64,000 bases of DNA from Roseiarcus sp963721905. Lineage in GTDB: Bacteria; Pseudomonadota; Alphaproteobacteria; Rhizobiales; Beijerinckiaceae. The stretch is from assembly GCA_963721905.1 (NCBI GenBank), contig CAVRMF010000019.1, positions 62,001-126,000 of the forward strand, in the 5' to 3' direction. The notes beneath the pieces were generated by a model that worked only from the letters and a program-made list of their open reading frames with translations, was not told the origin of the DNA and made no database searches. The position numbers were made by a program, and so were the translations under genes. This document shows positions 16,514 to 24,258 of this stretch, in pieces; position 1 is the first letter of the stretch; each line of letters begins with the position of its first letter.

Positions 16514-16789
16514 TTATTCGAACTTGGCGATCCAGCGCTCGGTGATCTCCTGCAGCGGGACCGGATTGAGGAAGTGCAGCTTTTCGCGGCCGCGCCTGAC
16601 GGTCGCGACCAGGTTCGCCGCCTCCAGCAAATCCAGGTGCTGCGTCACCCCCTGCCGTGTCATATCCAGATGTTCGCAGAGCTCATTGAGTGTGCGGCCG
16701 TCGTGCGCATGCAAGAGGTCCAGGAGCTTGCGCCGGCTGGGATCGGCCAGGGCCTTGAACAGCACGTCGGTGTCGTCGCGCTCCGCCAT
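16514..16789 (-). CDS. ArsR-family transcriptional regulator
   Basis: 91 residues from the ATG at 16789. A longer reading to 16918 would run through the operator-like palindromes and the intergenic repeat. The winged helix is clear: DVLFKALADPSRRKLLDLLH, then TLNELCEHLDMTRQGVTQHL as recognition helix, then VATVRRGREKLHFLN as wing. No Cys metal-site motif of ArsR or SmtB is present, so it probably senses something other than metal. Two matching dyads lie immediately upstream, consistent with autoregulation of this gene and its SRPBCC partner. Confidence 0.88.
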   Translation of the reverse strand: MAERDDTDVLFKALADPSRRKLLDLLHAHDGRTLNELCEHLDMTRQGVTQHLDLLEAANLVATVRRGREKLHFLNPVPLQEITERWIAKFE

Positions 16790-16798
16790 GTTCCATAC

Positions 16799-16843
16799 GC
16801 AAGTGATTGCTTGCCTAATGGATATGCAAGTTTTGGCTTGCAT
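16799..16843 (-). promoter_or_regulatory. Pair of ArsR-type operator dyads
   Basis: Two inverted repeats share GCAAG-N6-CTTGC: 16799-16814 (spacer TGATTG) and 16824-16843 (extended to ATGCAAG-TTTTGG-CTTGCAT). Their centres are 27 bases apart, and the first lies 10 bases before the ArsR start codon. The geometry suits two repressor dimers blocking the promoter. Confidence 0.65.
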
Positions 16844-16875
16844 GTCAAGCGCTGATTGTGTTGCGTCTTCCGGCG

Positions 16876-16935
16876 CCGTCACCCCGCGGGCCGCGGGTCC
16901 ATGGATCGCCGGGTTCAAGCCCGGCGATGACGAGT
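16876..16935. repeat. Intergenic palindromic repeat
   Basis: GC-rich element of the GTCAC...GATGAC type. It contains an 8-bp stem TCGCCGGG-TTCAAG-CCCGGCGA at 16906-16927 and a smaller stem near CCGCGGGCCGCGG. It belongs to a class of palindromes seen elsewhere in this window. Confidence 0.6.
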
Positions 16936-17079
16936 TTGGACCTCAGCACACCGTGGGTTCGCCCAGCGGTCAGATCGCCCTAGGCGGGGCCGAAGCGACG
17001 CCAGGCTGGCACCTTCGAGGTCGACAGAAAAAGGCGCCCAATCGATTGAAAAGATTGAGTCGCCGACGGATCTGCACAC

Positions 17080-18513
17080 CTACCTCACCAGCACGTTCCT
17101 GAACTGCCAGGGGTCGCTCTCGTCGATGTCCTCGGGGAAGAGGCCGGGGCGGTTCTTGAGCGGCGTCCAACCGGTGTAGACGCCGACGACCGGGCCGAGA
17201 TAGGGCGTCTGCACTTCGAGGCAGCGGCGGAAGTCCGTTTCGTCGGCCTCGACGATGCCGGCCTTCGGGTTCTCGAGCGCCCAGACCATGCCGGCCAGCA
17301 CCGCCGAGGTCACCTGCATGCCGGTCGCGTTCTGATAAGGCGCGAGCGCGCGCGTCTCCTCGACCGCGAGCTGCGAGCCGTACCAGTAGGCGTTGCGGGC
17401 GTGGCCGTAGATGAGCACGCCGAGCTCGTCGATGCCGTCGACGATCTCGGCCTCGCCGAGAATATGGTGCGCGCTCTGGATCTCGCCGGCGCGGCCGAAG
17501 AGCTCGTGCAGCGAGAGCACCGCGTCGTCGCACGGATGATAGGCGTAGTGGCAGGTCGGGCGGTAGACCGCCTCGCCGTTCTCGTCGCGCACGGTGTAAT
17601 AGTCGGCGATCGAGATCGATTCATTGTGGGTGACGAGGAAGCCGAACTGTCCGCGCGCCGTCGGCGTCCACGAGCGCACGCGCGTGTTGGCGCCGGGCTG
17701 GTTCAAGTAGATCGCCGCGCCGCAGCCGGTTTTATGGAAGCCCGCGTTGGGCGGCGCCCATTTCTCGTGCGTGCCCCAGCCGAGCTCGGCCGGCTGCATG
17801 CCTTCCGACAGGAAGCCCTCGATCGACCACGTGTTGACGAAGACGTTGCGCGGCTTCGGATGCGTGGCGCGCTGTGTGTCGCGCTCGGCGATATGAACGC
17901 CCTTGACGCCGAGGCGCTGCGCCAGCCTGCCCCAGTCCTCGCGCGACTTCGGCTCGCCGCCCTTGTCGCCGAGGTCGGCGGCGAGATTGAGAAGCGCCTG
18001 CTTGACGAACCAGGAGACCATGCCCGGATTGGCGCCGCAGCAGGAGATTGCGGTCGTTCCGCCCGGATTCCTGCGCCGCTCCTCCATCACCGTCTCGCGC
18101 AACGCGTAGTTGGTGCGCGCCTCGTTGCCGAGCGACTTGTCGTAATAGAAGCCGGGCCAGGGTTCGACGACAGTGTCGATATAGAGCGCGCCGATCTCGC
18201 GGGCATAGCGCATGAGGTCGAGCGAGGAGGTGTCGACCGAGAGGTTGATGCAGAATCCCTGGCCCTTGCCCGCCTTCAGATATTTGCCGAGCGCGTCGCG
18301 ATAGTTGTCGCGGGTGAGACCCAGATGGACGAACTTCACGCCGCGCTCGTCGAGCAGGCGGCGGTCCGAGTCGTTCGGATCGATGACGACGAAATGGTCC
18401 TTGTCGAATTCGAAATGGCGCTCGATCAGAGGCAGCGTTCCCTTGCCGATCGACCCGAAGCCGATCATGACGATTGCGCCGTCGATGCGCCCGTGCAGCG
18501 GCCAGTGCGGCAT
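17080..18513 (-). CDS. hss: Homospermidine synthase
   Basis: 477 residues, the expected size. The enzyme makes sym-homospermidine from putrescine (NAD-dependent aminobutyl transfer), the characteristic long polyamine of many alphaproteobacteria. The N-terminal Rossmann motif is VMIGFGSIGKGTLPLI. Further family blocks are SVDTSSLDLMRYAREIGALYIDT, a catalytic-site region with VVEPWPGFYY, and CGANPGMVSWFVKQAL. AAGGAG lies 10 bases before the ATG. It lies 115 bases downstream of the DoxX gene of the bufferin-like operon and probably has its own promoter. Confidence 0.95.
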   Translation of the reverse strand: MPHWPLHGRIDGAIVMIGFGSIGKGTLPLIERHFEFDKDHFVVIDPNDSDRRLLDERGVKFVHLGLTRDNYRDALGKYLKAGKGQGFCINLSVDTSSLDLMRYAREIGALYIDTVVEPWPGFYYDKSLGNEARTNYALRETVMEERRRNPGGTTAISCCGANPGMVSWFVKQALLNLAADLGDKGGEPKSREDWGRLAQRLGVKGVHIAERDTQRATHPKPRNVFVNTWSIEGFLSEGMQPAELGWGTHEKWAPPNAGFHKTGCGAAIYLNQPGANTRVRSWTPTARGQFGFLVTHNESISIADYYTVRDENGEAVYRPTCHYAYHPCDDAVLSLHELFGRAGEIQSAHHILGEAEIVDGIDELGVLIYGHARNAYWYGSQLAVEETRALAPYQNATGMQVTSAVLAGMVWALENPKAGIVEADETDFRRCLEVQTPYLGPVVGVYTGWTPLKNRPGLFPEDIDESDPWQFRNVLVR

Positions 18514-18628
18514 GGCGTCGTTTCTCCTTCGGGATGGGGCGACGCCGAGCGTCTAACGACGGCGGTTAAAGCCACGCCTTTTCATGGCCGTCAATAGCGC
18601 AACCCTTGGAGATTCTGTCGCAAATCCG

Positions 18629-19144
18629 TCACGCCGGAGCGCGCCGGGGCGGCGCGCCGTCGAGGCCGAGAAGGCGGTCGACCGAGACCGCGCCCGGCCC
18701 GAAGGCCATGATCGCAAGCGCCATCGTCGCCCAGGGCAGATGGAAGTTCTGCCAGCCGTCGGGATAGGTGAGCTGGATGACCGCGGTCATGCAAAGAAGG
18801 CCGAGCGCGGCGTAGCGGGTGAGGAAGCCAAAGGCGAGCAGGATCGGCAGCACGATCTCCGCCGTGCTCGCCATCGTCGCCACGAGCTCAGGCTGCGGGA
18901 ACGGAATCTCCTGTCCGAACACATGCAGCCGATACTCGTCCGAAAACAGCGCCTTCGTTCCGAACGAGAGGTTGAACCATCCGTCCCACCGCGTCAGGCC
19001 CGATTTGTAGAACGGCATCGCAAGCGTCAGCCTCAGGATAAGCAGCGCGAGCGACGCCGGCACGAATCCGAACAAGGCCAGCGTGAAGCGGGCGATCGGA
19101 TTGGCGAACGGGCGCTCCACGCTCGAGGCGTAGTCGATGCTCAT
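18629..19144 (-). CDS. DoxX family membrane protein of bufferin-like operon
   Basis: 171 residues with four membrane helices (LALLILRLTLAMPFYKSGL, ATMASTAEIVLPILLAFGFLTR, YAALGLLCMTAVIQL, WATMALAIMAFGPGAVSVD), typical of DoxX proteins. It starts inside the stop of the upstream DUF2063 gene (ATGA at 19141-19144), so the two are translationally coupled. In bufferin (gig) operons the fourth gene is a DoxX protein of unknown electron-transfer or membrane role; this matches by position and type. Confidence 0.85.
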   Translation of the reverse strand: MSIDYASSVERPFANPIARFTLALFGFVPASLALLILRLTLAMPFYKSGLTRWDGWFNLSFGTKALFSDEYRLHVFGQEIPFPQPELVATMASTAEIVLPILLAFGFLTRYAALGLLCMTAVIQLTYPDGWQNFHLPWATMALAIMAFGPGAVSVDRLLGLDGAPPRRAPA

Positions 19145-19905
19145 GGCGGGTCTCCGGGAATGATCGAGCGAACCGCGCCCGCCTCGACAAGGCCGACGAG
19201 ATGGGTTCCGAATTCGTCTGGATTCGATAAGGCTTCTGCGGCGTCGGCGAGCGTCGCGCCCTTGCGCAGCCGCGCAGCGAAAGCGTAACCCCCCGAGGGC
19301 AGGACGTGAACCGCGACATCGGCGTCTGGGCGCACGACGAGCGCCTCCTCGCCTTGCCAGCGCTCCGGCGGCGCTGGTTCGGCGTCGCCCTGATGAGCGG
19401 CCCAGATCGAGGCCGCGGGCGCCGCGAAGCGGAGAAGCCGGGCGGCCGGATGAAATTCGACCCGCGCTCCCGGAAGCTCAGCCGGCGCCAACGCGGCAAG
19501 ATCGCTGATGGCCGCGACCTTCGCGTCCTCCGCGTGATAGGCCTCGACCCATGCGTTCTCCAGGCGCGCGACGTCAGCGAGAAAGGAAAAACCGAGCTCC
19601 GCCGGGGTGTCGGCCAAAAAATCCGGAAAGTCGTCGCCATAGGCGATCATCACCGGCGACCGCGGCCTCCGCGCATAGGCGAAGCTCCGCGCCAGCGCGC
19701 GGAAGACTTTGGAGCCGACGATCCGCCGCGCGACCGGATAGCGCGCTTCGAGCGCGCCGATCAGCCCGACCGCGACGTTGTTGCGGTAGACCGAGAACCG
19801 GCGGGAATCGGCGACGCCGAGCCGTCCGAGCGCGCCCGCGGGCGGGGGTGCGGCGGGATCGCCAAGCGCCGCCGCGAAGGCCGCGATGGTCGCCTCAAGC
19901 GGCAT
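19141..19905 (-). CDS. bufC: DUF2063 partner protein (BufC/HvfC-like)
   Basis: 254 residues. The N-terminal half is the DUF2063 domain (FAAALGDP, RFSVYRNNVAVGLIGALEARYPVARRIVG, DFPDFLADTPAEL, LADVARLENAWVEAYHAED), and the C-terminal half is a beta-rich domain. In peptide-modifying systems this protein serves as recognition partner of the DUF692 (MNIO) enzyme encoded just upstream. It overlaps that gene by 11 bases and the DoxX gene by four. I see no catalytic motif of its own, as expected for a partner protein. Confidence 0.87.
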   Translation of the reverse strand: MPLEATIAAFAAALGDPAAPPPAGALGRLGVADSRRFSVYRNNVAVGLIGALEARYPVARRIVGSKVFRALARSFAYARRPRSPVMIAYGDDFPDFLADTPAELGFSFLADVARLENAWVEAYHAEDAKVAAISDLAALAPAELPGARVEFHPAARLLRFAAPAASIWAAHQGDAEPAPPERWQGEEALVVRPDADVAVHVLPSGGYAFAARLRKGATLADAAEALSNPDEFGTHLVGLVEAGAVRSIIPGDPP

Positions 19906-20770
19906 CGATGCGCTCCGCCTTTCGATCCGTCGTTGCGGCCATGGCGCGTTCAGCCCGCCTCGCCTCTTCGAACAGCGCCGGCCAAGCGGGAACGTCGTTA
20001 TCCCATTCGATCAGGGTTGGCGTTGGCCCGAGCCTGCGGATCGCCTCGGCGTAGAGAGGCCAGACGGCCTCGCGAACCGGCGAATCGTGGGCGTCGATCA
20101 GAAGCGGAAAACCCGCGTCGTCCACGTCGCCGGCGCAGCCTGCGAGGTGGATCTCGCCGACCGCGGCAAGCGGAAAGTCGGCGAGATACCGGTACGGGTC
20201 AAAGCCGTGATTGGTCGCGCTGACAAAGATGTTGTTGACGTCGAGCAAGAGGCTACAGCCGGTCCGCCGGACGATTTCGCTGAGGAATTCCGTCTCACTC
20301 ATCGTCGTCTCGGCGAACGCCACGTAGGTCGAGGGATTTTCGAGCAGCATCGTCCGCCCGAGCGTCGTCTGGACGAGGTCGATATGCTCGCACACGCGCT
20401 CGAGCGTTTCTTCGGTGTAGGGGAGGGGCAGGAGATCGTTGAGGAACGCGCCGTCGTGCGTCGACCAGGCCAGATGCTCCGAGACTACGGCCGGCTGATA
20501 CCGTTCTGCGACCCTGGCGAGCCTCGCCAGATGCGCCTGGTCCAGCGGTCCGGGCGAGCCGATCGACAGACCGACGCCATGCAGCGAGAGCGGGTAGCGT
20601 TCGCGGATCGCCTCGAGCCGCCGGTGCGGCGGACCGCCCGGCCCCATATAGTTCTCGGCGTGGATTTCGAAGAAGCCGAGGTCCGGGCGCGTCTCGAGAA
20701 TGGCGTCGAAATGTTCGGCCTTGAAGCCGACGCCGACGCCGCTGAACCCGGGGCGATTGGCCATGGTCAT
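19895..20770 (-). CDS. bufB: DUF692 multinuclear iron oxygenase (BufB/MbnB-like)
   Basis: 291 residues from the ATG at 20770, with GGAAGG just upstream. This TIM-barrel family uses two or three irons to modify Cys residues of ribosomal peptides, as in methanobactin and bufferin maturation. Metal-ligand blocks are visible in order: FFEIHAENYMG, SLHGVGLSIG, VVSEHLAWS, MLLENPSTYV, LLLDVNNIFVSATNHGFDP, GEIHLAGCAG, LIDAHDSPVREAVWPLY and LIEWDND. It heads the operon bufB-bufC-doxX. Only 140 bases separate it from the divergent sigma factor gene, and no precursor peptide ORF fits in that space. Confidence 0.92.
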   Translation of the reverse strand: MTMANRPGFSGVGVGFKAEHFDAILETRPDLGFFEIHAENYMGPGGPPHRRLEAIRERYPLSLHGVGLSIGSPGPLDQAHLARLARVAERYQPAVVSEHLAWSTHDGAFLNDLLPLPYTEETLERVCEHIDLVQTTLGRTMLLENPSTYVAFAETTMSETEFLSEIVRRTGCSLLLDVNNIFVSATNHGFDPYRYLADFPLAAVGEIHLAGCAGDVDDAGFPLLIDAHDSPVREAVWPLYAEAIRRLGPTPTLIEWDNDVPAWPALFEEARRAERAMAATTDRKAERIDAA

Positions 20771-20910
20771 GCGAGAGCCTTCCGGATCGACGATCGATGC
20801 TCCGTCTTCGCGCCCCGATGGCCGCGTGTTACAGCGAGCCGAGGGCGCGTTCGCGCCCAAAAGAAAAGTGCTAGCACGTGTAACGCCAGTCGAATCGGGA
20901 CGAAGTCGGT
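20771..20910. promoter_or_regulatory. Divergent promoters with a shared SigF/ECF-type motif
   Basis: Rightward: GTAAC (20880-20884), 16 bases, CGAA (20901-20904), six bases before the sigma factor ATG. Leftward (minus strand): GTAAC (20832-20828), 17 bases, CGAA (20810-20807), 36 bases before bufB. This agrees with the GTAAC-N16-CGAA consensus known for SigF of Caulobacter and its NrsF-regulated relatives. The rightward transcript would be nearly leaderless. Confidence 0.65.
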
Positions 20911-21480
20911 ATGAACGCCCTGCCGGTCGAAGGTCCTGCGGACGATCCCTGGTCCAAGATGATGAAAGCCGCGATGGCGGGCGACGAGGGGGTTTACAGG
21001 CGGTTGCTGGAGGACATTGGCCGCGCGGTGCGGGCAATGGCTCGCGGGGCGTTTGCGCGGGCCCGTGTGGGAGACGCCGATATCGAGGATGCGGTGCAGG
21101 AGACATTGTTGGCGATCCATCTCAAGCGCCACACCTGGGACATGAACCAAAAGCTTGGCCCGTGGGTGAATGCGATCGCGCGCCACAAGATCATCGACGC
21201 CATGCGCCGCCGGGGCGCCCGGCGCGCCGAGCCTATTGAGGATTTTGAGGACTTTCTTGCCGCGCCCGCTGAGGAGGATCCGCACGACCTGAGCGACGCG
21301 AAGAAGCTGATCGAGGCGCTGCCGCCTCGCCAGCGCGACATCGTCCAGTCGATCTCGCTCGACGGCCAGTCGATCTCCGCGACCGCGTTGCGCCTTTCGA
21401 TGAGCGAGGTCGCCGTGCGGGTGGCGCTGCACCGGGCGCTGAAATCGCTCGGCGTCGCATGGCGGAGGTCCATGCAGTGA
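20911..21480 (+). CDS. sigF: ECF-like sigma factor of the SigF/NrsF type
   Basis: 189 residues. Region 2 is readable at about 20-95 (YRRLLEDIGRAVRAMARGAF, DIEDAVQETLLAIHLKRHTWD, LGPWVNAIARHKIIDAMRRRG), and region 4 at about 130-185 (LIEALPPRQRDIVQSISLDGQSISATALRLSMSEVAVRVALHRAL, in blocks). The stop overlaps the GTG of a DUF1109 membrane anti-sigma gene (GTGA at 21477-21480), the hallmark arrangement of SigF/NrsF. In Caulobacter this pair controls bufferin operons in metal stress; here it is divergent from bufB and shares its promoter motif, so the same control is likely. Confidence 0.9.
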   Translation: MNALPVEGPADDPWSKMMKAAMAGDEGVYRRLLEDIGRAVRAMARGAFARARVGDADIEDAVQETLLAIHLKRHTWDMNQKLGPWVNAIARHKIIDAMRRRGARRAEPIEDFEDFLAAPAEEDPHDLSDAKKLIEALPPRQRDIVQSISLDGQSISATALRLSMSEVAVRVALHRALKSLGVAWRRSMQ

Positions 21481-22115
21481 AGACGTCCGAGTTCATCGCC
21501 GCGCTCGCCGCCGATCCGATCCCCGAATCCGTCCATCTCCGCCGGCGCTTCGCCGCGGCGCTGGCAGTCGGCGTGGTTGGGGCTCTGGCGCTTTATGTGC
21601 TGTTCGTCGGGCCTCGGCCGGATATCGCTGAGGCCGCCCGCACCCTGCGCTTCAATCTCAAATTCGTCGACGCTCTGGCGCTAACCCTGCCGTCGCTCAT
21701 GCTGCTCTTCCGGCTTGCGCGGCCCGACGCCAAGCCGGGGACGCTCGCGCTGTGGCTGTTCGCGCCGCTGATCCTGCTGGCGCTGGCGGTGGTGGTCGAG
21801 CTGATGGTCGTACCGTCCAGCGAGTGGCTTCCGCGCCTCGTCGGCCACAACATGAGGTACTGCACGACCATGATTCCGATGATGGCGGCGCCGATCCTGG
21901 CGGCGCTCATTGCGGCCATGCGCGCCGGCGCGCCGCAGCATCCGGGCTGGACAGGCGCGCTCGCCGGCGCGGCCTCGGCCGGAATCGCGGCGTTTCTCTA
22001 CGCCTCGCACTGCCCGGACGATTCGCCGCTCTTCGTCGCGACCTGGTATCCGATTGCGACCCTTGTTTGCGCCGGCGTCGGCGCGCTCGCAGGACGGCGC
22101 TTTCTCGCCTGGTGA
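21477..22115 (+). CDS. nrsF: DUF1109 membrane anti-sigma factor (NrsF)
   Basis: 212 residues from GTG 21477, with GGAGG eight bases upstream; an earlier ATG at 21459 is less well placed. The short cytoplasmic N-terminus (KTSEFIAALAADPIPE) is the sigma-binding end. Six membrane helices follow, including AAALAVGVVGALALYVLFVG, LALWLFAPLILLALAVVVEL and TLVCAGVGALAGRRFLAW. Periplasmic Cys residues in RYCTT and SHCPDD are placed where NrsF proteins sense metals or oxidants. It is translationally coupled to the sigma factor. Confidence 0.88.
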   Translation: MKTSEFIAALAADPIPESVHLRRRFAAALAVGVVGALALYVLFVGPRPDIAEAARTLRFNLKFVDALALTLPSLMLLFRLARPDAKPGTLALWLFAPLILLALAVVVELMVVPSSEWLPRLVGHNMRYCTTMIPMMAAPILAALIAAMRAGAPQHPGWTGALAGAASAGIAAFLYASHCPDDSPLFVATWYPIATLVCAGVGALAGRRFLAW

Positions 22116-22116
22116 A

Positions 22117-22166
22117 TCCCTTCTCCCGCTTCGCGGGAGAAGGTGGCGCGAAGCGCCGGATGAGGG
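22117..22166. terminator. Double hairpin repeat between convergent genes
   Basis: An 11-bp stem CCTTCTCCCGC-TTC-GCGGGAGAAGG (22117-22141) is followed by GGCGC-GAA-GCGCC (22144-22156) and GGATGAGGG. This is a common intergenic repeat of Hyphomicrobiales and here separates nrsF from the converging dsbA-like gene, so it likely ends both transcripts. Confidence 0.65.
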
Positions 22167-22173
22167 TGACCAG

Positions 22174-22875
22174 CTACTTTTTCACCAGCGGGTCGAGGAT
22201 CGCCTTCAGCTGGTCGAGCGTCAGTTCGCCGCCATAGACCTTGCCGTCGATGACGAAGGTCGGCGTCCCCGTCAGATGGATCTCGTCGTTGGCGCGCTTG
22301 GCGATGGCCACAATTCCGTCAGCGAGCTTCTGATTCTTGAGGCATTCGGTCGCCTTCTCCTGGGTGAGCCCAGTTGAACGCAACGCCGCGATGAGGGGCT
22401 CGAGCGGCTTGTCGGTGAAGGCCCATTTGTCCTGCTGGGCAAAGAGCAATTCGTCCGCCGCAAAGGCCTTGTCGTCGCCGAGGCAGCGCGCCAGCACGAA
22501 ACCGGCGACGTCCAGCGTGTTGCGCGAGAATTCGCGGAAAATGAAGCGCACCTTGCCGGTGTCGATGTAGTCCGCCTTGAGCTGCGGGAATGTCTCCTTG
22601 CTGAAGACCGCGCAATGCGGGCAGGTCAGCGAACCGTACTCGATCACCGGCACACCGGAGGGGTCGCCCATCGTGAGCTCCGGCAGCGTCCCGGGTTGCA
22701 GGATCTTGGCCATGTCGACGGTGGACTCGGGTTGCGGGGCGATGGTGGTGGCGGCGAGAGCCCCCGAACCGGCAAGCGCAGAGGCGCAGACGAGGGCGAC
22801 GCCGGCGAGGCGACGAAGGGAAGCAAAGGCCACGGGAAGGCTCCTGAAGGGTGTGGAAACCGGATAGCGCGACAT
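22174..22875 (-). CDS. DsbA-family periplasmic thiol oxidoreductase
   Basis: 233 residues from the ATG at 22875. The N-terminus has a signal peptide (LAGVALVCASALAGSGALAA). The thioredoxin fold carries the active site TCPHCAVF, with a cis-Pro loop GTPTF about 115 residues later, separated by the helical insertion of the DsbA/Com1-like group. It would introduce or shuffle disulfides in exported proteins. It faces the nrsF gene across a hairpin repeat and is divergent from the aldo/keto reductase, so it is probably transcribed alone. Confidence 0.9.
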   Translation of the reverse strand: MSRYPVSTPFRSLPVAFASLRRLAGVALVCASALAGSGALAATTIAPQPESTVDMAKILQPGTLPELTMGDPSGVPVIEYGSLTCPHCAVFSKETFPQLKADYIDTGKVRFIFREFSRNTLDVAGFVLARCLGDDKAFAADELLFAQQDKWAFTDKPLEPLIAALRSTGLTQEKATECLKNQKLADGIVAIAKRANDEIHLTGTPTFVIDGKVYGGELTLDQLKAILDPLVKK

Positions 22876-22986
22876 TGCCCTCAAACGCGGTCGTCCAGCA
22901 AGCCCGTTCCCGGAAAACCGGCTTGGCGGCGCCCATGCTGGCATGTTAGCCCGGCCACGAGCGATCACGCCAAAGAGGAGCGCGCG

Positions 22987-24042
22987 ATGGAATATCGGCA
23001 GCTGGGCAATTCGGGCCTGAAAGTCTCGGTGCTGACCATTGGCACGATGACGTTCGGCGGCAAAGGGAACTTCGCCAAGGTGGGAAATGTGTCGCTCGAC
23101 GAGGTGCGCCGGCTGATCGACGTCGTCGCCGACGCCGGCGTCAACCTGATCGACACGGCCAACGTCTATTCGGGCGGCGCATCCGAGGAGATGATCGGCG
23201 AGGCGATGCCGACCCGCAAATCCGGCATGCTGATCGCGACGAAAGCGCGCTTTGCGATGGGCGACGGGCCGAACGACCGCGGTTCGTCGCGCTGGCACCT
23301 CATCCGCGAATGCGAAGCCAGCCTGAAGCGTCTGCGCACCGACGTGATCGACCTTTATCAGCTCCACCAGTGGGACGGCTTGACGCCGCTGGAAGAGACG
23401 ATGGAGGCGCTGGACAGTCTCGTGCGCGCCGGAAAGGTGCGCTACGTCGGCTGCTCGAACTTTTCCGGCTGGCACATCATGAAGGCGATGGAGGTCGCGC
23501 GCCGCGATCATCGCGTTCCTTTCGTTTCCGAGCAGATTCACTACACGCTGCAGGCCCGCGACGCGGAATACGAACTCCTGCCGATCGCGGTCGACCAGAA
23601 GCTTGGCGTCCTCGTCTGGAGCCCGCTCGCCGGCGGGCTCCTCTCCGGCAAGCACCGCCGCAACAAAGCCGCGCCCGAGGGCTCGCGCCAGTTCGCCGGG
23701 TGGAAGGAGCCGCCGGTGCGCGACGAGAACGCGCTCTGGTCGATTGTCGACGAGCTGGTTGCGATCGGCGAGGCCCACCGTGTTTCAGCGGCCCAAATCG
23801 CGCTCGCGTGGCTTCTCGGCCGGCCGGCGGTGACATCGCTCGTCATCGGCGGCCGCACCGAAGCGCAGTTCCGGGACAACCTGGCTTGCGTCAGCATCAA
23901 GCTGACGGAGGAGGAGCGAGCGCGTCTCGACAAGGTGAGCCAGCCGCCGCTGATCTATCCTTACTGGCATCAGTCCTGGACGGCGAAGGACCGGTTCAGC
24001 GACGCCGACCTCGTCCTGCACACGCCGTTCCTGAAGGGGTAG
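22987..24042 (+). CDS. Aldo/keto reductase
   Basis: 351 residues; GAGGAG lies just upstream of the ATG at 22987. This NADPH-dependent TIM-barrel oxidoreductase has the catalytic tetrad parts in view: NLIDTANVYSGG (Asp, Tyr), LIATKARFAMG (Lys) and DLYQLHQWDG (His). GCSNFSGWHI, VWSPLAGGLLSGKHRR and LVIGGRTEAQFRDNL are the cofactor-binding segments of the large AKR group that includes YajO-like proteins. The substrate is unknown. It is a single transcription unit with an intergenic palindrome pair downstream. Confidence 0.92.
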   Translation: MEYRQLGNSGLKVSVLTIGTMTFGGKGNFAKVGNVSLDEVRRLIDVVADAGVNLIDTANVYSGGASEEMIGEAMPTRKSGMLIATKARFAMGDGPNDRGSSRWHLIRECEASLKRLRTDVIDLYQLHQWDGLTPLEETMEALDSLVRAGKVRYVGCSNFSGWHIMKAMEVARRDHRVPFVSEQIHYTLQARDAEYELLPIAVDQKLGVLVWSPLAGGLLSGKHRRNKAAPEGSRQFAGWKEPPVRDENALWSIVDELVAIGEAHRVSAAQIALAWLLGRPAVTSLVIGGRTEAQFRDNLACVSIKLTEEERARLDKVSQPPLIYPYWHQSWTAKDRFSDADLVLHTPFLKG

Positions 24043-24072
24043 GCGCCTTCTCGCTCCGAGGCCTTCTCACGT

Positions 24073-24232
24073 CGTGGCCGGGCTTGTCTCGGCCATCCAC
24101 GCCGACGCGCAGTCACGAGGGGATGGTTCGGAAAGACGCTCCCGCAGACAGCAACGGGCAATGGAGCTCGCACAGCGTTGGTCGCCAACCGCGTGGATGG
24201 CCGGGACAAGCCAGGACAAGCCCGGCCATGAC
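24073..24232. repeat. Inverted pair of intergenic palindromes
   Basis: The first copy at 24073-24101 reads CGTGGCCGGGCTTG then TCTCGGCCATCCACG. A second, inverted copy with a short insertion lies at 24192-24232. Each is itself palindromic. The remaining bases of this roughly 215-bp gap hold nothing recognised. Confidence 0.6.
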
Positions 24233-24258
24233 AGCCGTTCGTGATGACGGGATTTGCC

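Noticed and set aside
20771..20910. Short ORF as a bufferin precursor
   Set aside because: The minus strand here has no start followed by a signal peptide and Cys-rich region, and the space is too short for a DUF2282 protein.
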